From positions 1 to 64,000 of the forward strand of contig JAJTGC010000003.1 of assembly GCA_021298975.1 (NCBI GenBank): a stretch of DNA of 64,000 nt, written 5' to 3'. This DNA comes from Oxalobacteraceae bacterium. Lineage in GTDB: Bacteria; Pseudomonadota; Gammaproteobacteria; Burkholderiales; Burkholderiaceae_D. Within the stretch, counting starts at the first letter, position 1. Each line of letters opens with the position of its first letter. The translations under genes were made by a program, and so were the position numbers. Below are positions 28,326-36,784 of the stretch, piece by piece. The notes under the pieces are model-generated. The model was not told the DNA's origin and searched no databases. It worked only from the letters and a program-made list of their open reading frames with translations.

Positions 28326-30716
28326 TCAGAGTACCGTTCGCCGCAGCCGCAGCGCATTGGCAATCACCGACACCGAAGACAAACTCATCGCCGCGCTGGC
28401 AATCATGGGCGAGAGCAGCAGGCCGAGCCAAGGGTACAAGACACCTGCGGCAATCGGTACACCCACGAAGTTGTAAACGAACGCGAAAAAGAGATTCTGC
28501 CGGATATTGCGCATGGTCGCGCGTGACAATTGCCTTGCCTTGACGATGCCGCGCAAATCACCTTTGACCAGCACAATGCGAGCGCTGTTCATCGCAATAT
28601 CGGTGCCGGTACCCATCGCAATGCCCACGCTCGCTTCTGCCAATGCCGGTGCATCATTGATGCCATCACCCGCCATGGCAACAATCTTGCCTTGTTGTTG
28701 CAATGCCTGGACGTGACGGTATTTGTCTTGCGGTAGAACTTCCGCATGTACCGTATCGATCTCCAGTTCTGCGGCAACCGCACGTGCAGTGGTTGCATTA
28801 TCGCCAGTCAGCATCACGATCTTCACGCCCTCTGCATGGAGCTGGCGTATGGCTTCGCGGGTTTCCGGTTTGATGGTGTCAGCGACGCTGATCATGCCGG
28901 CAAATTTCTGCTCAACCGCGACAAACATCACCGTGTGTCCCATGGCGCGCAATTCATCAGCTTTGGATGTGAATGCGGTGATATCAATGCCGGCTTCCTT
29001 CATCAGCAGTGCATTGCCTAGCAACACGGCGTTACCATCGATGCTGCCACGTATCCCTTTGCCGGTAATGGCGTTGAAGCCTGTGACAGGCAAGACAGGC
29101 AGGTTCTGCGCTTTCAAATGTACAAGGATGGCGTGCGCCAGCGGATGCTCGCTCATGCTCTCCAGCGCCGCCGACAGCACCAGCACATCGGCGCGTGCGA
29201 AACCTTCACTGGCAACGATTTGCTGCACCTTCGGTGCGCCTTCGGTGAGCGTACCTGTCTTGTCCACGATGAGGGTATCGACTTTTTCCATCAACTCCAG
29301 CGCTTCGGCATCCTTGATCAGCACGCCTTCCCGCGCACCGCGACCGATACCCACCATGATCGATATGGGCGTCGCCAGCCCGAGTGCGCAGGGACAAGCA
29401 ATGATCAGTACGGATACCGCGGCTACCAGGCCGTTCGCCAGTCCCGGTGCTGGTCCCGCTATCGCCCACACGATGAAAGACAGCACGGCAGCGGCGATGA
29501 CGGCGGGTACAAACCAGCCCGATACGCGGTCAGCGAGCTTCTGTATGGGGGCACGCGATCGTCCTGCCTGATTCACCAATTGCACAATTTGCGAGAGCAA
29601 GGTATCCGCACCGATTTTTTCAGCGCGCATCACGAAAGCACCTTGCTGATTGACCGAGCCTGCGATGGCTTTGCTGCCAGCGAGTTTTAGAACCGGCATG
29701 GCTTCACCCGTCAGCATGGATTCATCCACCGTGGACTCACCCTCGGTGACGAGGCCATCCACCGGTATGTTGCTGCCGGGTCGTACACGCAGCAGATCGC
29801 CGATCTGGACCTGATCCAGTGACACTTCGCGCTCGCCGCCCTCAGCGGTAATTTTGATGGCCGTTGCCGGTGCCAGTGCGAGCAGTGATCTCACGGCGGC
29901 ATTCGTTCGGGATCGCGCCCGCAATTCCAGTACCTGACCCAGCAACACCAACGCCACGATGACAGCCGCCGCTTCGAAATACAGCGGTGCCATGCCGTTC
30001 ATTCGAAATGCATCGGGCAGCGTTTGCGGGAAGAGCAGCCCGATCGCACTGAACAGCCAGGCCGCCAAGACACCCATGGCAATGAGACTGAACATATTCA
30101 GATGGCCGCTCTTGAAGGAGCGCGCGCCGCGCTCGAGAAATGGCCAGCCAAACCAGAATACGACGGGTGTCGCAAGCAGACCCTGCAGCCAGGCATGGGT
30201 GGCGTGACCGAGCAGTGCGGCACTGTCGATACCTATCCATTCACTCATATTCAAAAACAGTAATGGCAGCGACAGCGCAAGACTGGACCAGAAGCGGCGG
30301 GTCATGTCGTCAAGTTCCGTCGTGTCTTCTTCCATCGTCGCCTGCATGGGCTCGAGTGCCATGCCGCAGATCGGGCAGCTGCCGGGCCCCACCTGCTTGA
30401 TCTCCGGATCCATCGGGCAGGTATAGATCGCATCGGCGGGACCCATGGGCTCATTTTTCCGATCGGGCGACAGATAGCGCATCGGATCGGCTGTGAATTT
30501 GCTCACGCAACCGGTGCTGCAGAAATAGTAGGTCTGACCCGCATGAACGGCCGACTTGTCCGGATTGGCGGCGGCTTTCATGCCGCAGACCGGATCCGTG
30601 TGGGGCTTGTCTTCCGGGGTCGGCGTGGTCGCGGGCGTGCCACCGCGACGCTTGACTTCACGTATCTGCGGCTCAGCCGCGGATGCTTGCGGACGGCGTA
30701 ATTCGGTGGATTTCAT
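28326..30716 (-). CDS. Copper-type P1B ATPase with N-terminal YHS and heavy-metal-binding domains
   Basis: 796 residues. Instead of HMA repeats the N-terminus has a YHS domain (DPVCGMKAAANPDKSAVHAG, then YYFCSTGCVSKF; about 40-82) and a heavy-metal-binding domain (YTCPMDPEIKQVGPGSCPIC, GMALEP; about 97-125). Then eight membrane helices, TGEAMPVLK actuator motif, CPC in IACPCALGLATP, DKTGTLTEGAP, SEHPLAHAI and GDGINDAPALAEA. This is the CopA/CopB-like form that exports Cu(I) or another soft metal from the cytoplasm. No CueR-type gene or copper chaperone adjoins. Start ATG 30716. Confidence 0.92.
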   Translation of the reverse strand: MKSTELRRPQASAAEPQIREVKRRGGTPATTPTPEDKPHTDPVCGMKAAANPDKSAVHAGQTYYFCSTGCVSKFTADPMRYLSPDRKNEPMGPADAIYTCPMDPEIKQVGPGSCPICGMALEPMQATMEEDTTELDDMTRRFWSSLALSLPLLFLNMSEWIGIDSAALLGHATHAWLQGLLATPVVFWFGWPFLERGARSFKSGHLNMFSLIAMGVLAAWLFSAIGLLFPQTLPDAFRMNGMAPLYFEAAAVIVALVLLGQVLELRARSRTNAAVRSLLALAPATAIKITAEGGEREVSLDQVQIGDLLRVRPGSNIPVDGLVTEGESTVDESMLTGEAMPVLKLAGSKAIAGSVNQQGAFVMRAEKIGADTLLSQIVQLVNQAGRSRAPIQKLADRVSGWFVPAVIAAAVLSFIVWAIAGPAPGLANGLVAAVSVLIIACPCALGLATPISIMVGIGRGAREGVLIKDAEALELMEKVDTLIVDKTGTLTEGAPKVQQIVASEGFARADVLVLSAALESMSEHPLAHAILVHLKAQNLPVLPVTGFNAITGKGIRGSIDGNAVLLGNALLMKEAGIDITAFTSKADELRAMGHTVMFVAVEQKFAGMISVADTIKPETREAIRQLHAEGVKIVMLTGDNATTARAVAAELEIDTVHAEVLPQDKYRHVQALQQQGKIVAMAGDGINDAPALAEASVGIAMGTGTDIAMNSARIVLVKGDLRGIVKARQLSRATMRNIRQNLFFAFVYNFVGVPIAAGVLYPWLGLLLSPMIASAAMSLSSVSVIANALRLRRTVL

Positions 30717-30878
30717 AGCTCAGTCCCGGTTGCACAAGGCTGGATTGTCGCCCGAAATGTTATTGGGAAGGTCTCAAAAGATTGCAATAAATCAAATTTT
30801 GCGTGACTTGAAGCGCGAGGGTATCTGCGCTTTTCCCTCGCTGAGGCTGCTCAATGTTAATAAAAAATACATTTATTA

Positions 30879-30890
30879 GTGCATTTGCAC
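30879..30890. promoter_or_regulatory. 12-bp palindrome upstream of flp
   Basis: GTGCATTTGCAC, an inverted repeat of five bases with a two-base centre, in an AT-rich setting about 155 bases before flp. It may be an operator; the regulator is unknown. Confidence 0.35.
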
Positions 30891-30930
30891 TATATCGCTA
30901 GCGCTCCGATGCTACGTACACTGCCGCCAA

Positions 30931-30953
30931 TGACAAATTTACAACATTTGTCA
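30931..30953. promoter_or_regulatory. 23-bp inverted repeat upstream of flp
   Basis: Perfect half-sites TGACAAAT and ATTTGTCA separated by TTACAAC. The centre-to-centre spacing (15 bases) would put both halves on nearly the same face of DNA, as expected for a dimeric regulator. No sigma-54 box follows before flp. Confidence 0.5.
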
Positions 30954-31042
30954 GAGGGCTGGATGATGACCTCGCGCCGTATCCCAAGAGGTCGGATTAC
31001 CGGCTCACCCAAACGTTTCACTATTTTTTTTGGAGAGTCCTC

Positions 31043-31264
31043 ATGCAATTCCTTGTAAATAAAACCAAAGCTTTTTTTGCAGATGAAAGTGGTGCCGTGG
31101 CAATTGAATACGGTTTGCTGGCAGCGCTGATTGCCATCGTTATTGCTGTGTCGGTGCAAGGCCTCGGTACCGAACTCAAAAGTGTATTCGAGAACGTTAA
31201 GACCAAACTGGGCGCTACTGGTGCCAGTGGTGCCACTGGCACCACTGGCACTGGCACGCAATAA
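31043..31264 (+). CDS. flp: Flp/Fap-type major pilin with Gly-x-Thr tail
   Basis: 73 residues. A short leader, then the prepilin peptidase site before DESGAVAIEYGLLAALIAIV: the Glu (position 5 of the mature pilin) and Tyr are the Flp signature. One hydrophobic helix about 21-40. The body is short (VQGLGTELKSVFENVKTKLG), and the last 17 residues, GATGASGATGTTGTGTQ, are an unusual low-complexity tail, collagen-like in rhythm. Usual Flp pilins end near the helix. Assembled by the Tad machinery encoded downstream; RBS GGAGAG. Confidence 0.93.
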   Translation: MQFLVNKTKAFFADESGAVAIEYGLLAALIAIVIAVSVQGLGTELKSVFENVKTKLGATGASGATGTTGTGTQ

Positions 31265-31390
31265 ATGACGTCCCGACATCACTTTGCGTGGAACAGGTAG
31301 GACACACCCTGCTTTTCTCCGAAACGTGTCGCTCGCCCGCTGCCCGAGATGCAGCGGGCCATCAATCGAACCACCACAGAGCTCTGACCC

Positions 31391-31939
31391 ATGTCATTTT
31401 TTTCCGAATACGCACCACCGTCTCATGCGATTGCCGGCCTGCTGATTGTTGCAATCTTTGCGGCCTGGCATGACTGGTTTCAATGGCGCATACCCAATCG
31501 TTTGCTGGCAGCCGGCTGTGCCGCGGCACTGATGCTGGCAGCGTTTGCACCGGGTAGCCACGGGATGGCGCATGCCCTTGCAGGCGGTCTCGTGGGATTT
31601 GCGCTGATCTGGCCTTTCTATTGGCTGGGCGGCATGGCGGCCGGCGATGTGAAGCTGCTGGCCACACTGGGACTGTTCGCCGGTCCCGCGGCGGTCATCG
31701 ATATTGCGCTGATCAGTTTTTTTATCGGGGGGTTGTGGTCAGTGGTCGTGCTGTTGAGCCAAACCACAACCGGCACCTTGATAGTCACCTGCATCAAATC
31801 GATGCCCTGGCACGCACTGAATTTTCCGCAACGCGCTGCACAGCCAGCGGCCTATGCGAGATCGCGAGGTGCCATTCCCTATGGCGTCGTGATCGGGCTC
31901 GGCGTGGTCGTGTCGATGGGTTTGACCTGGCTGCCTTGA
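31391..31939 (+). CDS. cpaA: Prepilin peptidase CpaA/TadV
   Basis: 182 residues with five to six membrane segments. Aspartate-type leader peptidase: the first active Asp is in AAWHDWFQWRIPNRLL and the second in GGMAAGDVKLLATLGLF (GxGD-like motif). It cleaves Flp and the TadE/TadF pseudopilins after Gly. Starts 127 bases after flp; the gap may hold an attenuating structure after the abundant pilin transcript. Confidence 0.93.
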   Translation: MSFFSEYAPPSHAIAGLLIVAIFAAWHDWFQWRIPNRLLAAGCAAALMLAAFAPGSHGMAHALAGGLVGFALIWPFYWLGGMAAGDVKLLATLGLFAGPAAVIDIALISFFIGGLWSVVVLLSQTTTGTLIVTCIKSMPWHALNFPQRAAQPAAYARSRGAIPYGVVIGLGVVVSMGLTWLP

Positions 31940-31950
31940 TCCATCAACGG

Positions 31951-32010
31951 TATCGATAAAGGGTATCGATAAAGGGTCGCGATAAAAGATCCCGATAAAG
32001 CGCCCGATAA
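31951..32010 (+). repeat. Five CGATAA boxes at 13-base period
   Basis: CGATAA occurs at 31954, 31967, 31980, 31993 and 32005 (intervals 13, 13, 13, 12), each preceded by GTAT, GTCG or CCC variants. The array fills the gap between cpaA and cpaB. The units drift rightwards, as in a decaying tandem duplication. Confidence 0.9.
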
Positions 32011-32049
32011 GACATGAATCGTCAATTGCAGGAAAGGTGGGGAAGATAC

Positions 32050-33033
32050 ATGAAAAATACAAGAACCTGGGTCATGTTGGGAGTCGCTGTGGTGTGCGGA
32101 TTACTGGCCGTCATACTCGCCGCACAGTGGTTAACGAATCAATCATCACGAGGTGTCGAACGTATTGCGGTTGCAGCGAGTGATATCAGTCTTGGGCAGC
32201 GCCTGACGCCTGATCTTGTGACACTCGTCGACTGGCCCGCCTCAAGTACACCACCGGGTGCCTTTAAAGACATTGCCGCATTGGAGGGGCGCGTGCTGCG
32301 CACCAGCTTGTTGCGAGGAGAAGCGGTGATCGATGCCAAGCTCGCGCCCTTGGGAACCACCGGTGGTTTGTCCGCCGTCATTGGCGAGGGCCGGCGTGCC
32401 ATGACCGTCAGAGTCAATGACGTGATTGGCGTTGCCGGATTTGCGTTGCCGGGAAATTACGTCGACATCCTCGTCAGTACCCAGCGCGATAACGAAAACA
32501 ATTCATCCCGCGACAAACAGATTTCCAAAATTGTCCTTGAGCGCATTCTGGTGCTGGCAGTTGCTCAGGACGTCGGGCGTGATGAAACCAAGCCACGTGT
32601 TGTCAATGCAGTCACCCTGGAGGTGACGCCGGCGCAGGCAGAAAAACTCGATCTCGCGCGCAGTGTTGGCAGCCTGTCGCTGGTGCTGCGCAATCAGATG
32701 GATCCTCAGGCAGCCAGTACGGAGGGTGCGATGAAATCGTCACTGCTTGATGAGCGCCTGATACCGCTGGAAAAACAAAAAATTGTGCAAAGTCCGCCAG
32801 TGGCTGCTTCGGCCAGGAAAAAAATCAAACAAGACATGAGTGCGACGACATCTGAAGTCATTGCTACAGAAAATAATTTGGTATCTGAAGTCATTCCTGC
32901 AGAAAAAAATCCGCTATCTGAAACAAAAACAGCGCCAGTCGCAACACCTGCTGTCAATAACGCTGCCGCGATGTCGGAAATTTTTTGTGTCGGCGTCATC
33001 AACGGAGTAAGAAATTCTACTGAGTGCTACTGA
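32050..33033 (+). CDS. cpaB: Tad pilus assembly protein CpaB/RcpC
   Basis: 327 residues from ATG 32050, preceded by GGGGAAG. One N-terminal membrane anchor (WVMLGVAVVCGLLAVILAAQ), a SAF domain (VAASDISLGQRLTPDLVTLV) and a second RcpC-like domain (VRVNDVIGVAGFALPGNYVD). Last about 70 residues are an odd acidic/Ala/Thr tail containing an 11-residue repeat, a cysteine in IFCVGV and a final CY. CpaB is a periplasmic partner of the CpaC secretin. The upstream in-frame ATG at 32014 lies in the repeat array. Confidence 0.9.
   Translation: MKNTRTWVMLGVAVVCGLLAVILAAQWLTNQSSRGVERIAVAASDISLGQRLTPDLVTLVDWPASSTPPGAFKDIAALEGRVLRTSLLRGEAVIDAKLAPLGTTGGLSAVIGEGRRAMTVRVNDVIGVAGFALPGNYVDILVSTQRDNENNSSRDKQISKIVLERILVLAVAQDVGRDETKPRVVNAVTLEVTPAQAEKLDLARSVGSLSLVLRNQMDPQAASTEGAMKSSLLDERLIPLEKQKIVQSPPVAASARKKIKQDMSATTSEVIATENNLVSEVIPAEKNPLSETKTAPVATPAVNNAAAMSEIFCVGVINGVRNSTECY
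32851..32916 (+). repeat. 33-bp tandem repeat in the tail of cpaB
   Basis: Two units, 32851-32883 and 32884-32916, each beginning TCTGAAGTCATT, with a third partial unit from 32917. They encode SEVIATENNLV and SEVIPAEKNPL. This gives CpaB a repetitive acidic extension. Confidence 0.85.
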
Positions 33034-33068
33034 ACTCCCAAACTTACGTGGAAAAGAGGAGAGACATC

Positions 33069-34598
33069 ATGCTGCAATGCCGTACAGGACAAAGAATACT
33101 GCTAGCCCTGAGCCTGTTAGCGCTATCTACCGTCAGCTGGTCGGAAGATAGTGATCTGAATTCAAACGAACGTGCATCGCGTCCCAATCCTGGCAGGGCG
33201 ACACCGGCCACGATGAGCAGCTTGTCCGGCTTGAGCTGCAATGGCGAAGCGGTATCGCCTGCAAAGATGACGCTGCCCATCGGGAAGTCAACGCTGCTTC
33301 GTCTGCCTGAAGAGATCAGTAATCGCACCCTCGCCAATCCTGCCGTTGCGCAGGCCATGCTGGTAGCACCCGCGACGCTGTATCTGCTGGGTGTTGAAGT
33401 GGGCACCACCAATATGATTTTGCAGGGAAAAAGTGGTAAATGCACCGCCATTGATGTGACCGTCACCATGGATCCTGGCGCGCTACAGGTGACGCTGTCA
33501 GAGCTGATGCCGGAGGAAAAAAATATACGCGTTACAGCGGCTGCCGACAGCTTGGTACTCAGTGGCACGGTCACGGATTCGATGGTCGCGGCCCGGGTCT
33601 ACGATCTGGCACTGGCCTTTGTCCGGCGACCCGTCTCCATGAGCGCCGCCGCACAGCAGGAAGGTATGGCTAATAACAGCGGCAATAATATGCAAAATGC
33701 AATGTCGACAAATCCAGCGTTGCAGCAATTACGCATCGTCAATTTATTACAGGTGACCGCAGCCCAGCAGGTCATGCTCGAAGTGAAAGTCGCCGAGGTT
33801 TCAAAAATCCTGCTCGACAAATTGGGCGTGAACGTCACCGGCTCACCCACCAGCGGCTCGGTCACCTACAGCATTCTGTCGAACTTTCTGACGGGTTCGG
33901 CTGGCACGGTAGGTGTCAATCGTGCATCGGGCTCGCGATTGAATCTGGACGCAGAAAAAAAAGACAGTCTGGTAAAAATCCTTGCCGAGCCAAACGTCAT
34001 GGCTATCAGCGGACAGGAGGGCAGTTTTCTGGCAGGTGGCCGTGTCCTGATTCCCGTCGGAGGGGATGTGGTGGGTGGATTGGGTCGTGTCACTCTGGAA
34101 GAAAAAGAATTCGGTGTCGGACTCAAGTTCACCCCAACGGTACTTTCCGGTGGTCGCATCAATTTACGTGTATCACCCGAAGTCTCCGAACTCGCGCGCG
34201 AGGGTATAGGTATCAGCGCCGTCAATGGTAGTCGCTCGGTACTCCCACTCATCACCACGCGACGCGCATCGACCACGGTGCAGTTAGCAGATGGACAAAG
34301 TTTTGCGATTGGCGGGCTGATCAAAAATAATGTCACCGCCAACATCAAGGCGTTTCCCATTCTTGGAGAAATACCGGTTCTGGGCGCGCTCTTCCGCAGT
34401 AGTGATTTTCAGCGAGATCGCACCGAACTGGTGTTCATCGTGACGCCGAGATTGGTGAAGCCGCTGCCAGCAGATTATCGACTGCCTACGGATGGCGTGC
34501 TCGATCCTTCACGCAAAGACCTTTTCATCGATGGAAAACTGGAGGGCGGGGATCAACCAAAATCCGATGATGGTGCAAGGGGATTTCAATTGAAGTAA
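33069..34598 (+). CDS. cpaC: Tad secretin CpaC/RcpA
   Basis: 509 residues from ATG 33069, preceded by GAGGAGAGAC. Signal peptide LLALSLLALSTVSWS. A BON/secretin N0-like part (VAPATLYLLGVEVGTTNMIL), then the C-terminal secretin domain with VMLEVKVAEVSKILLDKLGV, ILAEPNVMAISGQEGSFLAG, VGLKFTPTVLSGGRINLRVS, FAIGGLIKN and VLGALFRSSDFQRDRTELVF. It forms the outer-membrane pore for the Flp fibre. Its start overlaps no other gene; the stop is 48 bases before the lipoprotein gene. Confidence 0.95.
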   Translation: MLQCRTGQRILLALSLLALSTVSWSEDSDLNSNERASRPNPGRATPATMSSLSGLSCNGEAVSPAKMTLPIGKSTLLRLPEEISNRTLANPAVAQAMLVAPATLYLLGVEVGTTNMILQGKSGKCTAIDVTVTMDPGALQVTLSELMPEEKNIRVTAAADSLVLSGTVTDSMVAARVYDLALAFVRRPVSMSAAAQQEGMANNSGNNMQNAMSTNPALQQLRIVNLLQVTAAQQVMLEVKVAEVSKILLDKLGVNVTGSPTSGSVTYSILSNFLTGSAGTVGVNRASGSRLNLDAEKKDSLVKILAEPNVMAISGQEGSFLAGGRVLIPVGGDVVGGLGRVTLEEKEFGVGLKFTPTVLSGGRINLRVSPEVSELAREGIGISAVNGSRSVLPLITTRRASTTVQLADGQSFAIGGLIKNNVTANIKAFPILGEIPVLGALFRSSDFQRDRTELVFIVTPRLVKPLPADYRLPTDGVLDPSRKDLFIDGKLEGGDQPKSDDGARGFQLK

Positions 34599-34645
34599 TC
34601 CATGTTTGAATAAAAATTACTTATCAAACCAATGAGAGAGACAGG

Positions 34646-34936
34646 ATGAAATTCCATCAATATTTTTTGCAGATCATTCGTATTCATCTACTACCCGCGA
34701 TTTTTTTTGGCACTCTCTGCGCCTGCGCGCCGACTACCCCGCAATGGGATAAACAATTCGGCGATTCGGTGCGGCAGACACGGGCACAGCAAATCATGAA
34801 TCCACAGGCGGGGGGTGATGCGCCGGTCAATGGTGTCGACGGCGTAGTGGCACGCGAATCCATAGGGCGTTATCGCGGCAGTTTTCGGGAGCCACTCCCG
34901 GCGCCTGCGCCGCTGTCGGTCGGCACGGGACGCTGA
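34646..34936 (+). CDS. Small Tad-locus lipoprotein
   Basis: 96 residues with a lipoprotein signal: hydrophobic LLPAIFFGTLCAC with the acylated Cys at LCAC. The mature part, PTTPQWDKQFGDSVRQTRAQ, a Pro/Gly-rich middle and DGVVARESIGRYRGSF, resembles short lipoproteins seen at this place in betaproteobacterial Tad loci, taking the position of CpaD. Probably helps the secretin in the outer membrane; this role is inferred from position. Confidence 0.75.
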   Translation: MKFHQYFLQIIRIHLLPAIFFGTLCACAPTTPQWDKQFGDSVRQTRAQQIMNPQAGGDAPVNGVDGVVARESIGRYRGSFREPLPAPAPLSVGTGR

Positions 34937-34941
34937 AGATC

Positions 34942-36258
34942 ATGCGTTCAGCCAGTTTCACGCCGGTGCGATCCGCTTGTCGAGTGCAGCTTGCAAGACA
35001 AGGCAGACAGGGGGGCGCGGTAGCGATCGTGGTGGCAATTGCAATGATCGCGATGATAGGTATCGTGGGCCTGGCGCTTGATCTTGGAAAACTGTATGTC
35101 GCACGCGCTGAATTACAGAATGCTGCAGATGCCTGCGCGCTCGCTGCCGTGCACTCACTCAATGGTGCAACGACGCGGCAACTCGAGATTGCTGAAGCGG
35201 CAGGTCTGACCACAGGCCTTCGTAACAAGGTGCAGTTTCAAAACAATACGGTCAACCTGCGTCAGAATGCCAGCATCGAGTTTGCCGAGAGTGCCGAGAG
35301 TGCCGAGGAGGAGTGGCTATCGAAAAATGAGCTTAACTCCGGAGATGACAGGATTTTACGCATGCGTCGTGCGCGATGCACGATTAATGAGACAGGGATA
35401 GAAACCTGGTTCATCCAGGTACTCAATGTACTGCCGGGCGTTGCCATCGGAAGCCAGCAAGTCGCTGCCAGTGCGGTGGCTTCTTTGCTCAGCGCGCAAA
35501 CGACCTGCGCCATGCCGCTAGCTATCTGTACCGAGCAACTGGCAGTCAATAGTCAAATCGGCCAATGGATCAAGGGGGGAGATTCTCCTTCGGCTGATGG
35601 CAGCAGCAATTTCCGGTGGGTCGATCTGAATCTTGACAGCAAGAACTCCAGCACGCGCGACATCGCTGATATGTTGTCCGGAAACGGCGCGTGCGAATTG
35701 CCAGTCAAGGGCACGCAGGTCGGTAGCGCAGGTGTACGTGCTGGTTTATCCAATGAGTGGAATACGCGCTTTGGCATTTATCAGGGAGGCGCTTATTCAG
35801 CTGAGAGCAATCCTCCTGATTTTTCCGGTTATGCGTACACCACAAAGACTTGGCCAGCTGGTCCGGATGGCAATCGATCAAACGCCTTTGAGGATTTCAT
35901 CAGCAAGCGCTCATCCTATGCACCCTACCAGGGAGATTCTCTGGCGGGACTGGTCACGGGCAGTGGGCCAGGCATACAGGCAGCGCATGTAAATTACGGC
36001 CGCTTGCGCCGCGTATTGCCGGCACCAGTGATTAACTGCAGTGAGCTTGACAAGGGAACCAAAAAAACCCTGATACAGGACTGGGCCTGCCTATTCATGC
36101 TGCATCCGATTAGCCGGGGTGCGGGTGGGGGGAATGACGGCTACTTGTACCTTGAATATCGTGGCAAGGCGAGTGCGTTGGGCAGTCCGTGCGCGTCTAC
36201 GGGTTTGCCCGGTGATATTGCGGGCAACGGCCCGCTCGTGCCAACGCTGAGTCGATAA
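34942..36258 (+). CDS. tadG: TadG-like pilus-associated protein
   Basis: 438 residues. A basic N-terminus, then GGAVAIVVAIAMIAMIGIVG, the pilin-like hydrophobic segment of the TadG N-terminal domain, and LALDLGKLYVARAELQNAAD. The long periplasmic part has several paired cysteines (CTINETG, TTCAMPLAICTEQ, CLFMLHP, GSPCASTG) and no von Willebrand motif that I can recognise. It likely anchors the pilus to the cell envelope. A small run, gccgagagt twice, gives ESAESAEEE near residue 113. Six bases after the lipoprotein stop. Confidence 0.85.
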   Translation: MRSASFTPVRSACRVQLARQGRQGGAVAIVVAIAMIAMIGIVGLALDLGKLYVARAELQNAADACALAAVHSLNGATTRQLEIAEAAGLTTGLRNKVQFQNNTVNLRQNASIEFAESAESAEEEWLSKNELNSGDDRILRMRRARCTINETGIETWFIQVLNVLPGVAIGSQQVAASAVASLLSAQTTCAMPLAICTEQLAVNSQIGQWIKGGDSPSADGSSNFRWVDLNLDSKNSSTRDIADMLSGNGACELPVKGTQVGSAGVRAGLSNEWNTRFGIYQGGAYSAESNPPDFSGYAYTTKTWPAGPDGNRSNAFEDFISKRSSYAPYQGDSLAGLVTGSGPGIQAAHVNYGRLRRVLPAPVINCSELDKGTKKTLIQDWACLFMLHPISRGAGGGNDGYLYLEYRGKASALGSPCASTGLPGDIAGNGPLVPTLSR

Positions 36259-36262
36259 GTTC

Positions 36263-36784
36263 ATGCGTCATTCATCATCCATCCCGTATCGTCGCCAGCG
36301 TGGTGTGGCATCCGTTGAATTTGCTCTTTTGCTGGTGCCCTTGCTCATCATCGGCTTTGGCGTGATTGAATATGGTCGTCTGCTGTATCACTACGATACG
36401 GTGGTGAAGTCCGTGCGTTCTGCCGCAAGGCTGATTGCGCAGGCAAATCCCGACGACCTGTACAGATACCCCATCGCCTTGTCCGAAGCGCGTTGTCTCG
36501 CGGTCTATGGCGTACTTCAATGCAACCAAAATCAAGACCCTCTTGTGCCGGGACTGAAACTCTCACACATCAAAATTTGTGATCGCAGCTCTGTTGCTGA
36601 ATGTGACGGCTGGACTTTACGGGACGTCAAAAACGTCGTGACCGGAAATGATACAGGCACCCTGAATCTGGTGGTAGTTCGCATCACGGGCTATGAGTTC
36701 AGCTTTCTTGGACTGCCCTTTACAGGTGCCGACAGCAGTCTGGTATTTCAGCCCATCCAATCCGTCATGAGGCAGGGTCTGTGA
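36263..36784 (+). CDS. tadE: TadE-like pseudopilin
   Basis: 173 residues. The TadE motif RRQRGVASVEFALLLVPLLI shows Gly before the cleavage site and Glu at mature +5, followed by FGVIEYGRLLYHYDTVVKSV. The periplasmic domain carries three to four cysteines. Processed by CpaA, required for pilus assembly. The following gene starts with GTG overlapping its stop by four bases. Confidence 0.9.
   Translation: MRHSSSIPYRRQRGVASVEFALLLVPLLIIGFGVIEYGRLLYHYDTVVKSVRSAARLIAQANPDDLYRYPIALSEARCLAVYGVLQCNQNQDPLVPGLKLSHIKICDRSSVAECDGWTLRDVKNVVTGNDTGTLNLVVVRITGYEFSFLGLPFTGADSSLVFQPIQSVMRQGL

Larger units (their letters stand above)
30717..31042. promoter_or_regulatory. Upstream region of the Tad pilus locus, with inverted repeats
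   Basis: No gene in these 326 bases. They hold the start of the divergent copper ATPase and the control region of flp. Two symmetric sites stand out: GTGCA-TT-TGCAC at 30879-30890, and TGACAAAT, 7 bases, ATTTGTCA at 30931-30953. A CGAGGG/CCCTCG hairpin lies at 30815-30840. The flp ribosome site is GGAGAG, seven bases before ATG. Confidence 0.45.

Noticed and set aside
28723-29571. 282-codon plus-strand frame inside the copper ATPase
   Set aside because: Antisense shadow of a certain gene; Ser/Ala/Met-rich without a domain.
31951-32010. CRISPR-like array
   Set aside because: Units are 12-13 bases, with no spacers and no cas genes.
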